A DNA stretch of 64,000 bases from Streptomyces sp. JH34. GTDB lineage: Bacteria; Actinomycetota; Actinomycetes; Streptomycetales; Streptomycetaceae. Shown piece by piece: positions 26,827-35,015 of the stretch. The stretch is taken from positions 1,054,001 to 1,118,000 of the forward strand of contig NZ_JAJSOO010000001.1 in NCBI RefSeq assembly GCF_029428875.1, written 5' to 3'. How positions within the stretch are numbered: position 1 is the first letter of the stretch; each line of letters opens with the position of its first letter. Below the pieces are notes generated by a model that made no database searches, was not told where the DNA came from, and saw only the letters and a program-made list of their open reading frames with translations. A program made the position numbers and the translations under genes.

Positions 26827-27941
26827 TTCTTCTTCTCCCCTGGAGTCTTCAGACGCGCAATGCCGCCGGGCAGGAACAGGACGACCGCGACGACCGCGGC
26901 GCCGTACAGATAGCGGGACGCCTCGCCCGGTGCGATGCCGCCCGTACCAGGGGCGGACACCAGGGGGAGGGAGTCGCTGTAGTGGGTGAGCACCTGTGGG
27001 AGCAGCGACACGAACGCGGCGCCGACGACGGCTCCCGCGACGCTGCCCAGCCCGCCGATGACGATCATGGCGAGGTATTCGAGGGACAGGATCATGCCGA
27101 AGTACTCGGGCACGGTCCGCTGGAAGACCAGCGCGAGCAGGACGCCCGCGAGGCCCGCGTACATGGAGGACAGGACGAACACGCCGGCCCGGTACCTGGC
27201 CACCGGCACCCCCATCACTCCGGCGGCGATCCGGTGGTCCCGGATGGCGTTGAGCGCCCGGCCGGGCCTGCCGCGCAGCACCCCGCGGGCGAAGAGCCCG
27301 CCGGCCAGGAGGGCTGCCAGGCCCAGGTACCAGAGTTTCTCGGACGACTGGAAGGGCACCGCGGCCACGACCACCTCGGCGTCGTCGAAGGTGAACCCGA
27401 AGAGCGAGAGGGGCGGTACCGGACGGCCGTTGAAGCCGCCGGTGAGCGAGCCCGCGTTGAACAGCACGTGCTGGCCTATGAAGATCAGCGCGAGCGTGGC
27501 GATGCCGAGGTAGGCACCGCTCAGCCGCCCCGCGATGGGGCTGAAAAGCCCGCCCGCGGCGCCCGCGAGGAGCACGGCGAGGACGGCCGCGAGCCAGGTG
27601 GGCAGGCCCAGGCCGGTCATGGCGTGGCCGTTCTCCGTGCTGCTCTCCCCCGCCAGGACGCAGTAGCCGTACGCGCCCACCGCGAGGAAGAAGGCGTGGC
27701 CCATGGAGAGCTGGCCGGTGGAGCCGGTGAGCAGGTTGAGCCCGATGGCCCCGATCGCGGCGGCCATCGCGAACAGCCCGGCCTGGAGCCAGAAGCGCTC
27801 CAGGTAGAAGGGGAACAGGAGGAGCAGGACCGAGCCGGCGAGCCAGAGGTAGGGGGCGGGCCGGCGCAGCGACACCCCTGTCGCGGGGGCTGCCCCGGCC
27901 GTGGTGACCGGCGCGGTGGGGTCCTTGGTTGCCTCAGACAC
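26823..27941 (-). CDS. Branched-chain amino acid ABC transporter permease LivM-like
   Basis: A 372-residue inner-membrane permease. After a ~30-residue Ala/Pro-rich cytosolic N-terminus it has eight or more hydrophobic helices. The LivM signatures are present: GLNLLTGSTGQLSMGHAFF near residue 70 and the cytosolic coupling loop RALNAIRDHRIAAGVMGVPV (EAA-like), then YAGLAGVLLAL and IVIGGLGSVAGAVVGA. It starts at a GTG that overlaps the livH stop by 8 bp and ends by overlapping the binding-protein start. It pairs with LivH to form the channel. Confidence 0.92.
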   Translation of the reverse strand: MSEATKDPTAPVTTAGAAPATGVSLRRPAPYLWLAGSVLLLLFPFYLERFWLQAGLFAMAAAIGAIGLNLLTGSTGQLSMGHAFFLAVGAYGYCVLAGESSTENGHAMTGLGLPTWLAAVLAVLLAGAAGGLFSPIAGRLSGAYLGIATLALIFIGQHVLFNAGSLTGGFNGRPVPPLSLFGFTFDDAEVVVAAVPFQSSEKLWYLGLAALLAGGLFARGVLRGRPGRALNAIRDHRIAAGVMGVPVARYRAGVFVLSSMYAGLAGVLLALVFQRTVPEYFGMILSLEYLAMIVIGGLGSVAGAVVGAAFVSLLPQVLTHYSDSLPLVSAPGTGGIAPGEASRYLYGAAVVAVVLFLPGGIARLKTPGEKKK

Positions 27942-28824
27942 GGGACAGCTCCTTCGTACCGAAGAGTCCCGCCGGCCGGACGAGCAGGACGACCACCATC
28001 ACCAGGTACGGCGCGAGGTCCCCGATGCCGCGTCCGAGGAAGGAGAGGTCGCTCTGGTAGCCGGTGGCGAGTGACTCGGTGACTCCGACGAGGAGTCCGC
28101 CGACGAGCGCCCCGGTCGTCGAGTCGAGACCGCCGAGGATCGCGGCGGGGAACGCCTTGAGGGCGGCGAGCGAGGTGGCCCGTTCCAGGCCCGGGGTCGG
28201 GAACACGGTCAGGAAGAGTGCGGCGACGGCGGCGAGCGCCCCGGCGACCGCCCAGGCGGAGAGGGAGACGCGGCCGAGGCGGATGCCCATCAGCGCGGCG
28301 GTCTGCGGGTTCTCGGCCGCCGCTCGCATGGAGACGCCCCACGAGGTGAAGCGGAAGGCGAGCAGGAAGGCCGTGATGAGCAGCCCCGCGACGAGGAACG
28401 CCGCGATGCGCGTCTCGGCGAGGGTGACGCCCCCGACGGTGACGACGTCGTCGCCCCACGGGTCGCCGAGCGACATGACGTCCGTCCCCATCCGCCGGAC
28501 CAGTTCGGTGGTGAGGAGGATGTCGACGCCGATGGTGACGATGGCCAGGACGCTCTGGTCACTCCCCCGGTAGCGGCGCATCACGAGGAACTCGACCGCC
28601 GAACCGACGACGGCCGCGCCCGCGATCCCGACGCCGAGCGCGGGCCAGAAGCCGATGTCGTCGTGGAGTACGGCGGTGACGTATCCGCCGGCCAGGAGCA
28701 GCGAGGCGTGGGCGAAGTTGACGACCTCGGTCGCCTTGAAGATGACGACGAAGCCCAGGGCGATCAGTGCGTAGACCGAACCGATGGACAGGCCGCCGAG
28801 GAGGAGTTCGATGAAGGTGGTCAT
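27934..28824 (-). CDS. Branched-chain amino acid ABC transporter permease LivH-like
   Basis: A 296-residue permease with the family hallmarks ELLLGGLSIGSVYALIALGF at the N-terminus, FKATEVVNFAHASLLLAGGY, the cytosolic loop WGVSMRAAAENPQTAALMGI, and AFPAAILGGLDSTTGALVGG. About eight transmembrane helices are visible. The ATG at 28824 overlaps the livG stop by 4 bp, which argues against the much longer upstream open frame. It forms the membrane pore with the LivM partner. Confidence 0.92.
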   Translation of the reverse strand: MTTFIELLLGGLSIGSVYALIALGFVVIFKATEVVNFAHASLLLAGGYVTAVLHDDIGFWPALGVGIAGAAVVGSAVEFLVMRRYRGSDQSVLAIVTIGVDILLTTELVRRMGTDVMSLGDPWGDDVVTVGGVTLAETRIAAFLVAGLLITAFLLAFRFTSWGVSMRAAAENPQTAALMGIRLGRVSLSAWAVAGALAAVAALFLTVFPTPGLERATSLAALKAFPAAILGGLDSTTGALVGGLLVGVTESLATGYQSDLSFLGRGIGDLAPYLVMVVVLLVRPAGLFGTKELSRV

Positions 28825-29597
28825 TCCTGTGCCCCCAGGTAGGCCTGCACGACGGCCGGGTCGTTCTGCACCTCGGCGGGCGTGCCACCCGCGATCCTGC
28901 GTCCGAAGTCGAGTACGGTCACCGCGTCCGCGAGCCGCATCACCACCCCCATGTCGTGCTCGACCATGACGATCGAGATGCCGAGGCTGTCGCGCACACC
29001 GGCGACGACGGCCGCGGTGCGGCGGCGTTCGTCGGCGGTCATGCCCGCGATGGGTTCGTCCAGGAGCAGGACCTCGGGCTCCATGCACAGGGCGCGGCCG
29101 AGTTCGACGAGCTTCTGCTTGCCGTACGGGAGGGCTCCGGCCGGGAAGTCGAGTTCCTTGTCCAGGCCGATGAACTCCGCGATCTCCCGCACCCGTTCGA
29201 GATGGCGCCGGGCCTCCCGGGTCGCGGAGGGCAGCCTCAGCCCGGAGGCCACGAACCCGGCGCGGGTGAGCCGGTGCCGTCCGAGCATGAGGCTCTCGGC
29301 CACGGTGGAGTGAGGCGGCAGCGCCAGGTTCTGGAAGGTGCGGGCGACGCCGAGGTCGGCGATCCGGTGCGGGGCGAGTCCGGTGAGTTCGGTGTCGCCG
29401 AGGTGCACGCTGCCCGAGGTGGCGCGGTAGACGCCGGAGAGCACGTTGAAGGTGGTGGACTTGCCCGCGCCGTTGGGTCCGATGACGGCGTGCACACTGC
29501 CCGGTTCGACGGTGAAGGACACCGCGTCGAGGGCGGTGAGTCCGGCGAAGCGTACGGTCACGTCGCGCACGGTGAGGGGGGCCGGGGAGGTCGTCAC
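28821..29597 (-). CDS. Branched-chain amino acid ABC transporter ATPase LivG-like
   Basis: A 258-residue ATPase. Walker A is GPNGAGKST, the Q-loop is in LGVARTFQNLALPPHSTVAE, the signature is a variant (LPYGKQKLVELGRAL in place of LSGGQ), and Walker B is VLLLDEPIAGM with the switch His in VMVEHDMGVV. The C-terminus has the VLDFGRRIAGGTPAEVQNDP typical of LivG. The GTG at 29597 was chosen because homology begins there and it overlaps the livF stop by 4 bp. It powers import together with the LivF subunit. Confidence 0.92.
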   Translation of the reverse strand: MTTSPAPLTVRDVTVRFAGLTALDAVSFTVEPGSVHAVIGPNGAGKSTTFNVLSGVYRATSGSVHLGDTELTGLAPHRIADLGVARTFQNLALPPHSTVAESLMLGRHRLTRAGFVASGLRLPSATREARRHLERVREIAEFIGLDKELDFPAGALPYGKQKLVELGRALCMEPEVLLLDEPIAGMTADERRRTAAVVAGVRDSLGISIVMVEHDMGVVMRLADAVTVLDFGRRIAGGTPAEVQNDPAVVQAYLGAQE

Positions 29598-30391
29598 GCG
29601 GACCACCTGCTCAGCGTGCGGGTGACGCCCTCCGCCTGTGCGGCGTCCTCGGCGGCGGTCTCGTCGACGACGCCGAGATAGCGGCGGCGTACCTCGTCGG
29701 ATGCGGCGAGCTCGTCGGCGGGGCCGTCGAGTGCGACCTCGCCGACGTCCAGGACGTACGCCGTGGAGGCGAGCCGCAGCGCGATGGCCGCGTTCTGCTC
29801 GACGAGCATCACGGAGGTGCCGCTCGCGTTGATCTCCTGGATCGTCTCGGCGATCCTGGCCGCCATCAGCGGGGCGAGGCCGAGGGACGGCTCGTCCAGG
29901 AGCAGCAGGCGGGGGCCGGCCATCAGCGCGCGGCCCATCGCCAGCATCTGCTGCTCGCCTCCGGACAGCAGTCCGGCCCGCTGGTGCGCGCGCTGGGCGA
30001 GCACCGGGAACAGTTCGTGTACCCGGTGGAGGGCGGCGGCCGCCGCCTTGCGGCCGCCGCGTGCCCCGAGTGCGCCCGCCCGCAGGTTGTCCGCCACCGT
30101 CATCCGGGCGAACACCTGCCGCCCTTCCGGCACCTGGATCACTCCTGCCGCCACCACCTGGGCGGGGCGGAGCCCGTCCAGGGGCCGGCCGTCGAAGCGG
30201 ATGGTGCCCGTGCCCGTCCCGCGGTGGAAGCCGAGGGTCCGCGACACGGCCCGCAGCAGCGTGGTCTTGCCGGCGCCGTTGCCGCCGAGTACCGCGGTGA
30301 TCGCGCCGGCCGGCACGTCGACGGAGACGTCGCGCAGTGCCCGTACCGGGCCGTAGCCCACGGACAGTTCGCGGATCTCGAGCGTTGCCAT
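29594..30391 (-). CDS. Branched-chain amino acid ABC transporter ATPase LivF-like
   Basis: First gene of the liv operon, 265 residues. Walker A is GGNGAGKTT, the Q-loop lies near VIQVPEGRQVFARMTVADNL, the signature is LLSGGEQQMLAMGRAL, and Walker B is LLLLDEPSLGLAP with LVEQNAAIAL. A C-terminal extension of ~30 residues (DETAAEDAAQAEGVTRTLSR) is longer than in E. coli LivF. GGAGGAGG lies 5 bp before the ATG. The promoter is in the 183-bp gap shared with the divergent PucR-type regulator. Confidence 0.92.
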   Translation of the reverse strand: MATLEIRELSVGYGPVRALRDVSVDVPAGAITAVLGGNGAGKTTLLRAVSRTLGFHRGTGTGTIRFDGRPLDGLRPAQVVAAGVIQVPEGRQVFARMTVADNLRAGALGARGGRKAAAAALHRVHELFPVLAQRAHQRAGLLSGGEQQMLAMGRALMAGPRLLLLDEPSLGLAPLMAARIAETIQEINASGTSVMLVEQNAAIALRLASTAYVLDVGEVALDGPADELAASDEVRRRYLGVVDETAAEDAAQAEGVTRTLSRWSA

Positions 30392-30407
30392 GCGTCCTCC
30401 TCCTTCC

Positions 30408-30491
30408 GACTGGTCGTCGTGGTGCCACAGACCAGCAGCGGGCACGGCGCGCGTCCACGGCCCCGGGCGCACTCGCTGCGGGTGACCAGTC
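30408..30491. promoter_or_regulatory. Divergent promoter region with inverted GACTGGTC repeats
   Basis: GACTGGTC (30408-30415) and its complement GACCAGTC (30484-30491) flank the middle of the livF/PucR-regulator gap. They could be paired operator half-sites for the regulator. This is a weak, pattern-only suggestion. Confidence 0.25.
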
Positions 30492-30574
30492 TTCGAAGGG
30501 CCGGGTTGTGCGCGTGCACAGAGGGAGGTGGCGCGCCGCCGTCCCCGGGCCGGCCGGTGGCATCCTCACCAGCC

Positions 30575-31330
30575 ATGAGCGGCTCGGCTGCGGGACGGAG
30601 CGACAACATGCGGCGGCGCGGTGACGAGCGGGGCGGGGCGCTGCTCGACGCCCTGCTGGAGGGCCGGTCGGAGCCGGGCCTCACGGCGCGCGCGGCAGGC
30701 GGTCTGGACCTGCCGGAGCAGGGGCGTTACGCGGTCGCGGTGCTGCGGGCGGGCGAGGGCGGACCGGCGGGCACCGCGATGGAGGCGGAAGGACTGCGGT
30801 TCTTCCGGAGGAGGCGGGCGGACCGCGAGTTCGTCGTCGTCGCCCTGGGCGACCTGGATCCGGCGGCGTTCCTCGCGCTGCTGGTGCGGTGCTGCGCGGG
30901 CCCCGGCGGAGTCGGCCCGGTGGCGGAGGGCCTGGCGGGGCTGGGGGCCGCGCGGCGGCTGGCGGAGCTGGCGCTGCAGACGTGTCCGCCGGGCACGACG
31001 GAGTTCGTACGGCTGGAGGAACGGCTGCCCACGGCGCTGGTGGTGAGCCAGCCGGAGCTGGCGGCACGGCTGGTCGCGGACGTCTTCGGCCCGTTGCTGG
31101 CGCTGGCCCCGGCGGACCGGGCGCTGCTGGTGCGGACGCTCGAGGCGTGGCTGGAGTGCGGAGGGTCGGCGGGGAGGGCGGCCGGGCGGTTGTACTGCCA
31201 CCGCAACACCGTGCTCAACCGCCTGCGGCGGCTGGAGCGGCTGACCTCGAGGTCGCTGTCACGGCCGCGCGAACTGATCGAGATGATGCTGGCGCTGGAC
31301 GCCTTCAGGCTGACCGCGCCGCACCCGTGA
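30575..31330 (+). CDS. PucR-type helix-turn-helix regulator
   Basis: A 251-residue protein. The N-terminal two thirds are a degenerate GGDEF-like PucR/CdaR sensing region without recognised motifs. The C-terminus is a PucR helix-turn-helix: LVRTLEAWLECGGSAGRAAG, then RLYCHRNTVLNRLRRLERLT and LIEMMLALDAFRL. PucR proteins usually activate neighbouring nitrogen-source genes, and this one is divergent from the liv operon, so it is the likely local regulator. The ATG at 30575 was chosen over a long upstream open frame; an internal ATG at 30608 is also possible. Its stop codon lies inside a terminator stem. Confidence 0.8.
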   Translation: MSGSAAGRSDNMRRRGDERGGALLDALLEGRSEPGLTARAAGGLDLPEQGRYAVAVLRAGEGGPAGTAMEAEGLRFFRRRRADREFVVVALGDLDPAAFLALLVRCCAGPGGVGPVAEGLAGLGAARRLAELALQTCPPGTTEFVRLEERLPTALVVSQPELAARLVADVFGPLLALAPADRALLVRTLEAWLECGGSAGRAAGRLYCHRNTVLNRLRRLERLTSRSLSRPRELIEMMLALDAFRLTAPHP

Positions 31331-31358
31331 GGGGAAGGCCGGGCGGGCCTCCCCTCAC
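31327..31358. terminator. Terminator overlapping the regulator's stop codon
   Basis: GTGAGGGGAAGGCC (31327-31340) pairs with GGCCTCCCCTCAC (31346-31358), with one bulged A. The TGA stop of the PucR-type gene is within the left arm. Confidence 0.65.
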
Positions 31359-31457
31359 GGCGGCGCGTCAGGACCGGCGGTACGTCAGGACCGCGGTACG
31401 TCAGGACCGGCGGCGCGTCAGGACCGGCGGTACGTCAGGACAGGCGGCGCGTCAGGA
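31359..31457. repeat. 17-bp tandem repeat, six copies, running into the glycerate kinase 3' end
   Basis: The core GTCAGGAC recurs at 31367, 31384, 31400, 31417, 31434 and 31451, intervals of 17, 16, 17, 17 and 17 bp. The connecting bases alternate between CGGCGCG and CGGTAC forms. The last core contains the stop codon of the glycerate kinase gene on the minus strand, so the array looks like repeated copying of that gene's end. Confidence 0.85.
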
Positions 31458-32567
31458 CAGGAAGTCGCGGGCGATCGCCTCCGCCGCGCGTTCCAGCAGG
31501 GGGCCGGCCTGCGCCATGCAGACGGCGGGGTCCGGTTCCAGGTCCGTCAGGGCGTAGGCCCGGCTGATACCGGCCCGGACGAGTGCCTCCGGCGGCAGGG
31601 CGAGGCGTCCGCACACCGCGACGGTCTCCACTCCTGCGGTGCGCGCCGCGGCGGCGACGCCGGCCGGGGCCTTGCCGTGCAGTGTCTGCTCGTCGAGCGA
31701 ACCCTCACCGGTCACGACGAGTGTGGCGCGGGCCAGCGCGGGGGCGAAGCCGAGGACGTCGAGCATGACCTCGATGCCGGGCCTGAAGCGTGCGCCGAGC
31801 GCGACCAGTGCGCCGTAGCCGATCCCTCCGGCGGCGCCCGCTCCGGGCAGTCCGGCGGTCTCGGGGCCGAGCACGGACGCGTAGTGGACGAGAGCCGCGT
31901 CGAGGACGGCGATGTCGTCCTCGGTGGCCCCCTTCTGCCGTCCGTAGACCTCGGGGGCACCCTTGGGGCCGGTCAGCGGGTTGTCCACGTCGCTGGCCAG
32001 GATCAGGTCGATGTCCGCGAGCCGGGGGTCGAGCCCGGTCAGGTCGGCCTCGGCCAGCTCCGCGAGCGCGGCGCCGCCCGCGCCGACGGGCTTGCCGCCG
32101 CCGTCCAGGAGGCGTGCCCCGAGCGCGGAGAGCATGCCCGCGCCGCCGTCCGTCGTGGCGCTGCCGCCGACACCGAACACGATCGTCCGGGCGCCCGCGT
32201 CGAGCGCGGCCGCCAGCAGTTCGCCCGACCCGTACGTCGTCGCCGTGAGCGGGGCGAACTCCCCCGCCGGCAGGTGCTGGAGGCCGGAGGCCTCGGCCAT
32301 CTCCACCACCGCGGTGGTGTCGCGCACCGCGTACGCCGCCGTGACCGGGGTCCCCAGCGGGCCGGTCACCCGCGCTTCCCGGCGCTCGAACCCGGCTGCC
32401 ACCGCCGCCGCGACCGTGCCGTCCCCGCCGTCCGCGACGGGCAGGGTCTCGACCCTCGCCCCGGGTACGACACGCCGGAGCCCGGCCGTCACCCGCTCCG
32501 CGACCTGCACTGCCGTCAGCGAGCCCTTGAACTTGTCCGCCGCCACGAGCACGTGGGGGGTCTCCAT
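31452..32567 (-). CDS. Glycerate kinase
   Basis: A 371-residue member of the GarK/GlxK family, which phosphorylates D-glycerate with ATP in the cytosol. Signatures include VLVAADKFKGSLTAVQVAER at the N-terminus, LPVADGGDGTVAAAVAAG, VFGVGGSATTDGGAGMLSAL and VTGEGSLDEQTLHGKAPAGV. The ATG at 32567 has GGAG 8 bp upstream; longer in-frame starts exist, but homology begins at METPHVL. The stop codon is the innermost copy of a 17-bp tandem repeat. It stands alone, so the source of glycerate is not evident. Confidence 0.92.
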   Translation of the reverse strand: METPHVLVAADKFKGSLTAVQVAERVTAGLRRVVPGARVETLPVADGGDGTVAAAVAAGFERREARVTGPLGTPVTAAYAVRDTTAVVEMAEASGLQHLPAGEFAPLTATTYGSGELLAAALDAGARTIVFGVGGSATTDGGAGMLSALGARLLDGGGKPVGAGGAALAELAEADLTGLDPRLADIDLILASDVDNPLTGPKGAPEVYGRQKGATEDDIAVLDAALVHYASVLGPETAGLPGAGAAGGIGYGALVALGARFRPGIEVMLDVLGFAPALARATLVVTGEGSLDEQTLHGKAPAGVAAAARTAGVETVAVCGRLALPPEALVRAGISRAYALTDLEPDPAVCMAQAGPLLERAAEAIARDFLS

Positions 32568-32688
32568 CGCTGCTCCGTCCGTCACCTTGCATCCCTTTGC
32601 TTTCGAACAGGCAGTCGCGCCGCCCCGACCATATCGGGACCACCCCTGATCTGCCCATGGCTGTCCGAAAGCACGTGCACGGCCCCTG

Positions 32689-32849
32689 AGGGCTGTCCCG
32701 TGATCCCCGGTGGGTCGGCGCACGGCGTCAGATGCGGCGCATCGCAAGGCGGAAGAACGCCCGCATACCGGATGTGTTCGGGCGTTCCGACAACGCGCGA
32801 GGTGCCGTAGCTGTCGTCGTGCGCCCGCCAGGGATCACGGGACAGCCCT
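32689..32849. mobile_element. 161-bp MITE with 19-bp perfect terminal inverted repeats
   Basis: AGGGCTGTCCCGTGATCCC (32689-32707) and GGGATCACGGGACAGCCCT (32831-32849) are exact inverted copies bounding 123 bp without coding capacity. The interior contains a smaller inverted repeat (AACGCCCG at 32757-32764 against CGGGCGTT at 32779-32786). GGGCTGTCCCGTGA-type ends belong to IS elements abundant in Streptomyces, so this is best read as a non-autonomous derivative. No clear target-site duplication is seen. It ends right at the -10 box of the Nudix gene. Confidence 0.8.
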
Positions 32850-32861
32850 TACGCTGCCTCT

Positions 32862-33359
32862 GTGACCACCTCTGATGACTACGCCACCTACATCGCAGGA
32901 CTCCCCCGCGTACTGGCCGGGGCCGCCACTCTCTTCCGGGACGGGCGGGGACGGGTCCTGCTCGTCGAGCCGAACTACCGGGAGGGCTGGGTGCTTCCCG
33001 GCGGCACCATCGAGTCCGGCGACGGCGAGAGCCCCCGGCAGGCCGCGCGCCGCGAGACCGCGGAGGAGATCGGCCTCGACCTCGCGCCGGGCCGGCTGCT
33101 CGCGGTGGACTGGACACGGGGCCCCGCGCGTCCGCCGATCGTCGCCTACGTCTACGACGGCGGTGTGCTGGAACAGGAGCAGTTCGACGCGATCCGGATC
33201 CAGGAGGACGAACTGCTCTCCTGGCGGCTGGTGGACCGCGCCGACCTCGCCGGCCACCTGCACGGCCGGCTGGGGCTGCGCATCGGGGCGGCGCTGGAGG
33301 TACTGGACTCCGGTGCGGGGGCGGCCGAGCTGGAGGACGGCGCACGGGTCACGTGGTGA
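32862..33359 (+). CDS. Nudix hydrolase
   Basis: A 165-residue protein with a complete Nudix box: GGTIESGDGESPRQAAR followed by RETAEEIGLDL, matching G-x5-E-x7-R-E-U-x-E-E-x-G-U. The family hydrolyses nucleoside diphosphates linked to another moiety, using Mg2+; the substrate here is not predictable. The GTG start has TACGCT six bases upstream (32850-32855), consistent with a leaderless message whose promoter abuts the MITE. The RHH gene lies convergently 4 bp downstream. Confidence 0.88.
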   Translation: MTTSDDYATYIAGLPRVLAGAATLFRDGRGRVLLVEPNYREGWVLPGGTIESGDGESPRQAARRETAEEIGLDLAPGRLLAVDWTRGPARPPIVAYVYDGGVLEQEQFDAIRIQEDELLSWRLVDRADLAGHLHGRLGLRIGAALEVLDSGAGAAELEDGARVTW

Positions 33360-33363
33360 GGAG

Positions 33364-33564
33364 TCAGCCCTGGTGGTCCTGCGGCCTGGCGTCGGCCTCC
33401 CTCCGCGCGTCGTCCTGCGCGGCGGCGCGCGCCTCGGTGCGGTGTCCGCGCGCGATGTAGTCGCGTACGACCAGCTCGACGGCGTCCTGCGGATTGCCGA
33501 CGCCCGCGAGCACCATGACTTCCACGACGAGTTCCGCGTCCAGACTGACATTGACCTTGGCCAT
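33364..33564 (-). CDS. Orphan ribbon-helix-helix (VapB-like) protein
   Basis: A 66-residue protein beginning AKVNVSLDAELVVEVMVLAG, the strand-helix pattern of ribbon-helix-helix antitoxins of the VapB/DUF2191 kind, then NPQDAVELVVRDYIARG and a charged tail. These bind DNA as dimers and usually pair with a PIN toxin, but no toxin gene is adjacent: the neighbours are a Nudix hydrolase and a sirtuin. TAAGGT lies 7 bp before the ATG, suggesting a leaderless transcript. It may be a stand-alone repressor. Confidence 0.75.
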   Translation of the reverse strand: MAKVNVSLDAELVVEVMVLAGVGNPQDAVELVVRDYIARGHRTEARAAAQDDARREADARPQDHQG

Positions 33565-33634
33565 GGCCCGGACCTTATGGGGTGACCGCGGAAATGTCAT
33601 CGCGGCGGGACGACCCCGTCCGTAGGCTCGGGCC

Positions 33635-34444
33635 ATGACTCTCGTCGCGATCCTCAGCGGCGCCGGTGTCTCCACGGACTCCGGCATCCCCGACTACCGC
33701 GGTCCGCAGGGCCTCTGGCGGAAGGATCCGGAGGCGGAGAAGCTCGTCACCTACGACTTCTACATGTCCGACCCGGACATCCGGCGCCGCTCGTGGCTGA
33801 TGCGCCGCGACGCCGCGGCGTGGAACGCCGAGCCCAACGCCGCCCATCGTGCGGTGGCCGCGCTCGAACAGTCGGGCACTCCGGTCCGGGTGATCACGCA
33901 GAACGTCGACGGACTGCACCAGAGGGCGGGGCTCTCCGCCCGTAAGGTCGTCGAACTCCACGGCACCGCCCGCGAAGTGGTGTGTACCCGCTGCCACGCA
34001 CGGTCGGCCATGGAGGAGGCGCTGGCCCGGGTCGAGGCGGGGGAGGCGGATCCGCCCTGCTCGGTCTGCGGCGGCATCCTGAAGTCGGCGACGGTGATGT
34101 TCGGCGAGCGCCTCGATCCCCAGGTTCTGGCGGAGGCGATGGCGATCACCAAGGCGAGCCAGGTGTTCATCGCGGTGGGTACGACGCTCCAGGTGCAGCC
34201 CGCGGCCTCGCTGGCGGGGATCGCGGTGGAGCACGGGGCCCGGCTCATCGTGGTGAACGCCGAGCCGACGCCGTACGACGAGCTGGCCGAGGAGACGGTG
34301 CGCGAACCCATCGGGACGGCGCTGCCCGCACTGCTGGAACGGCTGTCCGCGGGCGGTCGAGAGTCTGCGCGCCGACCGGACGTGTCGTCATCGACGTCTG
34401 CCGGTAAGGGACTTGCTCCATACGACCGCAGCACGGCTGACTGA
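33635..34444 (+). CDS. Sir2-family NAD-dependent protein deacylase
   Basis: A 269-residue sirtuin. The NAD-binding signatures are LSGAGVSTDSGIPDYRG at residues 7-23 and TQNVDGLH at 88-95. The catalytic His is His109 in VELHGTAR, and the Cys4 zinc site is Cys117/Cys120 and Cys142/Cys145. It removes acyl groups from lysines using NAD. The last ~30 residues (GGRESARRPDVSSSTSAGKG and on) are low complexity and not family-like. A TAGGCT -10 box six bases before the ATG indicates a leaderless transcript. It is divergent from the small RHH gene. Confidence 0.93.
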   Translation: MTLVAILSGAGVSTDSGIPDYRGPQGLWRKDPEAEKLVTYDFYMSDPDIRRRSWLMRRDAAAWNAEPNAAHRAVAALEQSGTPVRVITQNVDGLHQRAGLSARKVVELHGTAREVVCTRCHARSAMEEALARVEAGEADPPCSVCGGILKSATVMFGERLDPQVLAEAMAITKASQVFIAVGTTLQVQPAASLAGIAVEHGARLIVVNAEPTPYDELAEETVREPIGTALPALLERLSAGGRESARRPDVSSSTSAGKGLAPYDRSTAD

Positions 34445-34455
34445 CGCCGGTCGCT

Positions 34456-34887
34456 TCACGAGGAGACCGGCTTCTTCCTGCGGAGAAGCGCTCGGGCGAT
34501 CCGGAACAGGGCAAGGCCAAGAGCACTGACGGTGAGGACGGCGAGAACGACGATGGTCGGGTTCACCCAAACGGGCACGAGACCGACGTGCTCGTTGCAC
34601 GCGTCCGCCAACGGGAAGTAGGACGTGCCATCCGCTCCCGTGCGGTCGCGCCACGCCTGGTCATATGTGGTGTGCAGGGTGAGTTCGCAGGTTTCCCGGA
34701 CGTCCAGACCTCCTGCGAAGACGCCGATGCCCCACACCATGACGGTGAGGCCGCCGGCGATCAGGGCGGAACCGATCAGCGCCACAGGCCGCTTGTGCCA
34801 TCGCGGACGCCGTCCCGCGCCGCGCCGCAGCATCAGCAGCCGTGCCAGGACGGCCAGGAGGGGAACTGCGAAGATGAGGTGTAACAC
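34456..34887 (-). CDS. Small membrane protein of unknown function
   Basis: I do not recognise the family. With a GTG start at 34887 the 143-residue product has three hydrophobic segments: LHLIFAVPLLAVLARLL, ALIGSALIAGGLTVMVWGIG and PTIVVLAVLTVSALGLALF. Between the second and third is a ~50-residue polar loop with two Cys (RETCELTLHTTYDQAWRDR, FPLADACNEHVG), which could form a disulfide outside the cell. The C-terminus is Arg/Lys-rich, so cytosolic. The long upstream open frame is Pro/Arg-rich and was not accepted. Convergent with the sirtuin gene. Confidence 0.6.
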   Translation of the reverse strand: MLHLIFAVPLLAVLARLLMLRRGAGRRPRWHKRPVALIGSALIAGGLTVMVWGIGVFAGGLDVRETCELTLHTTYDQAWRDRTGADGTSYFPLADACNEHVGLVPVWVNPTIVVLAVLTVSALGLALFRIARALLRRKKPVSS

Positions 34888-35015
34888 CAGTCCTGCGCCT
34901 TCATGAAGCCAACTGTCCGACGGGTGGTCAGGTGACCCGGAAGTGCCTCGGCGCAGTAGGAACGAGGATCGTCGGGTCCCTGTTCCCGCTGCCGCCGGAG
35001 GCACTCCGGCCCGGG

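Noticed and set aside
31359..31457. Possible small CRISPR array
   Set aside because: Units are 17 bp with no unique spacers and no cas genes nearby, so it is a simple tandem repeat.
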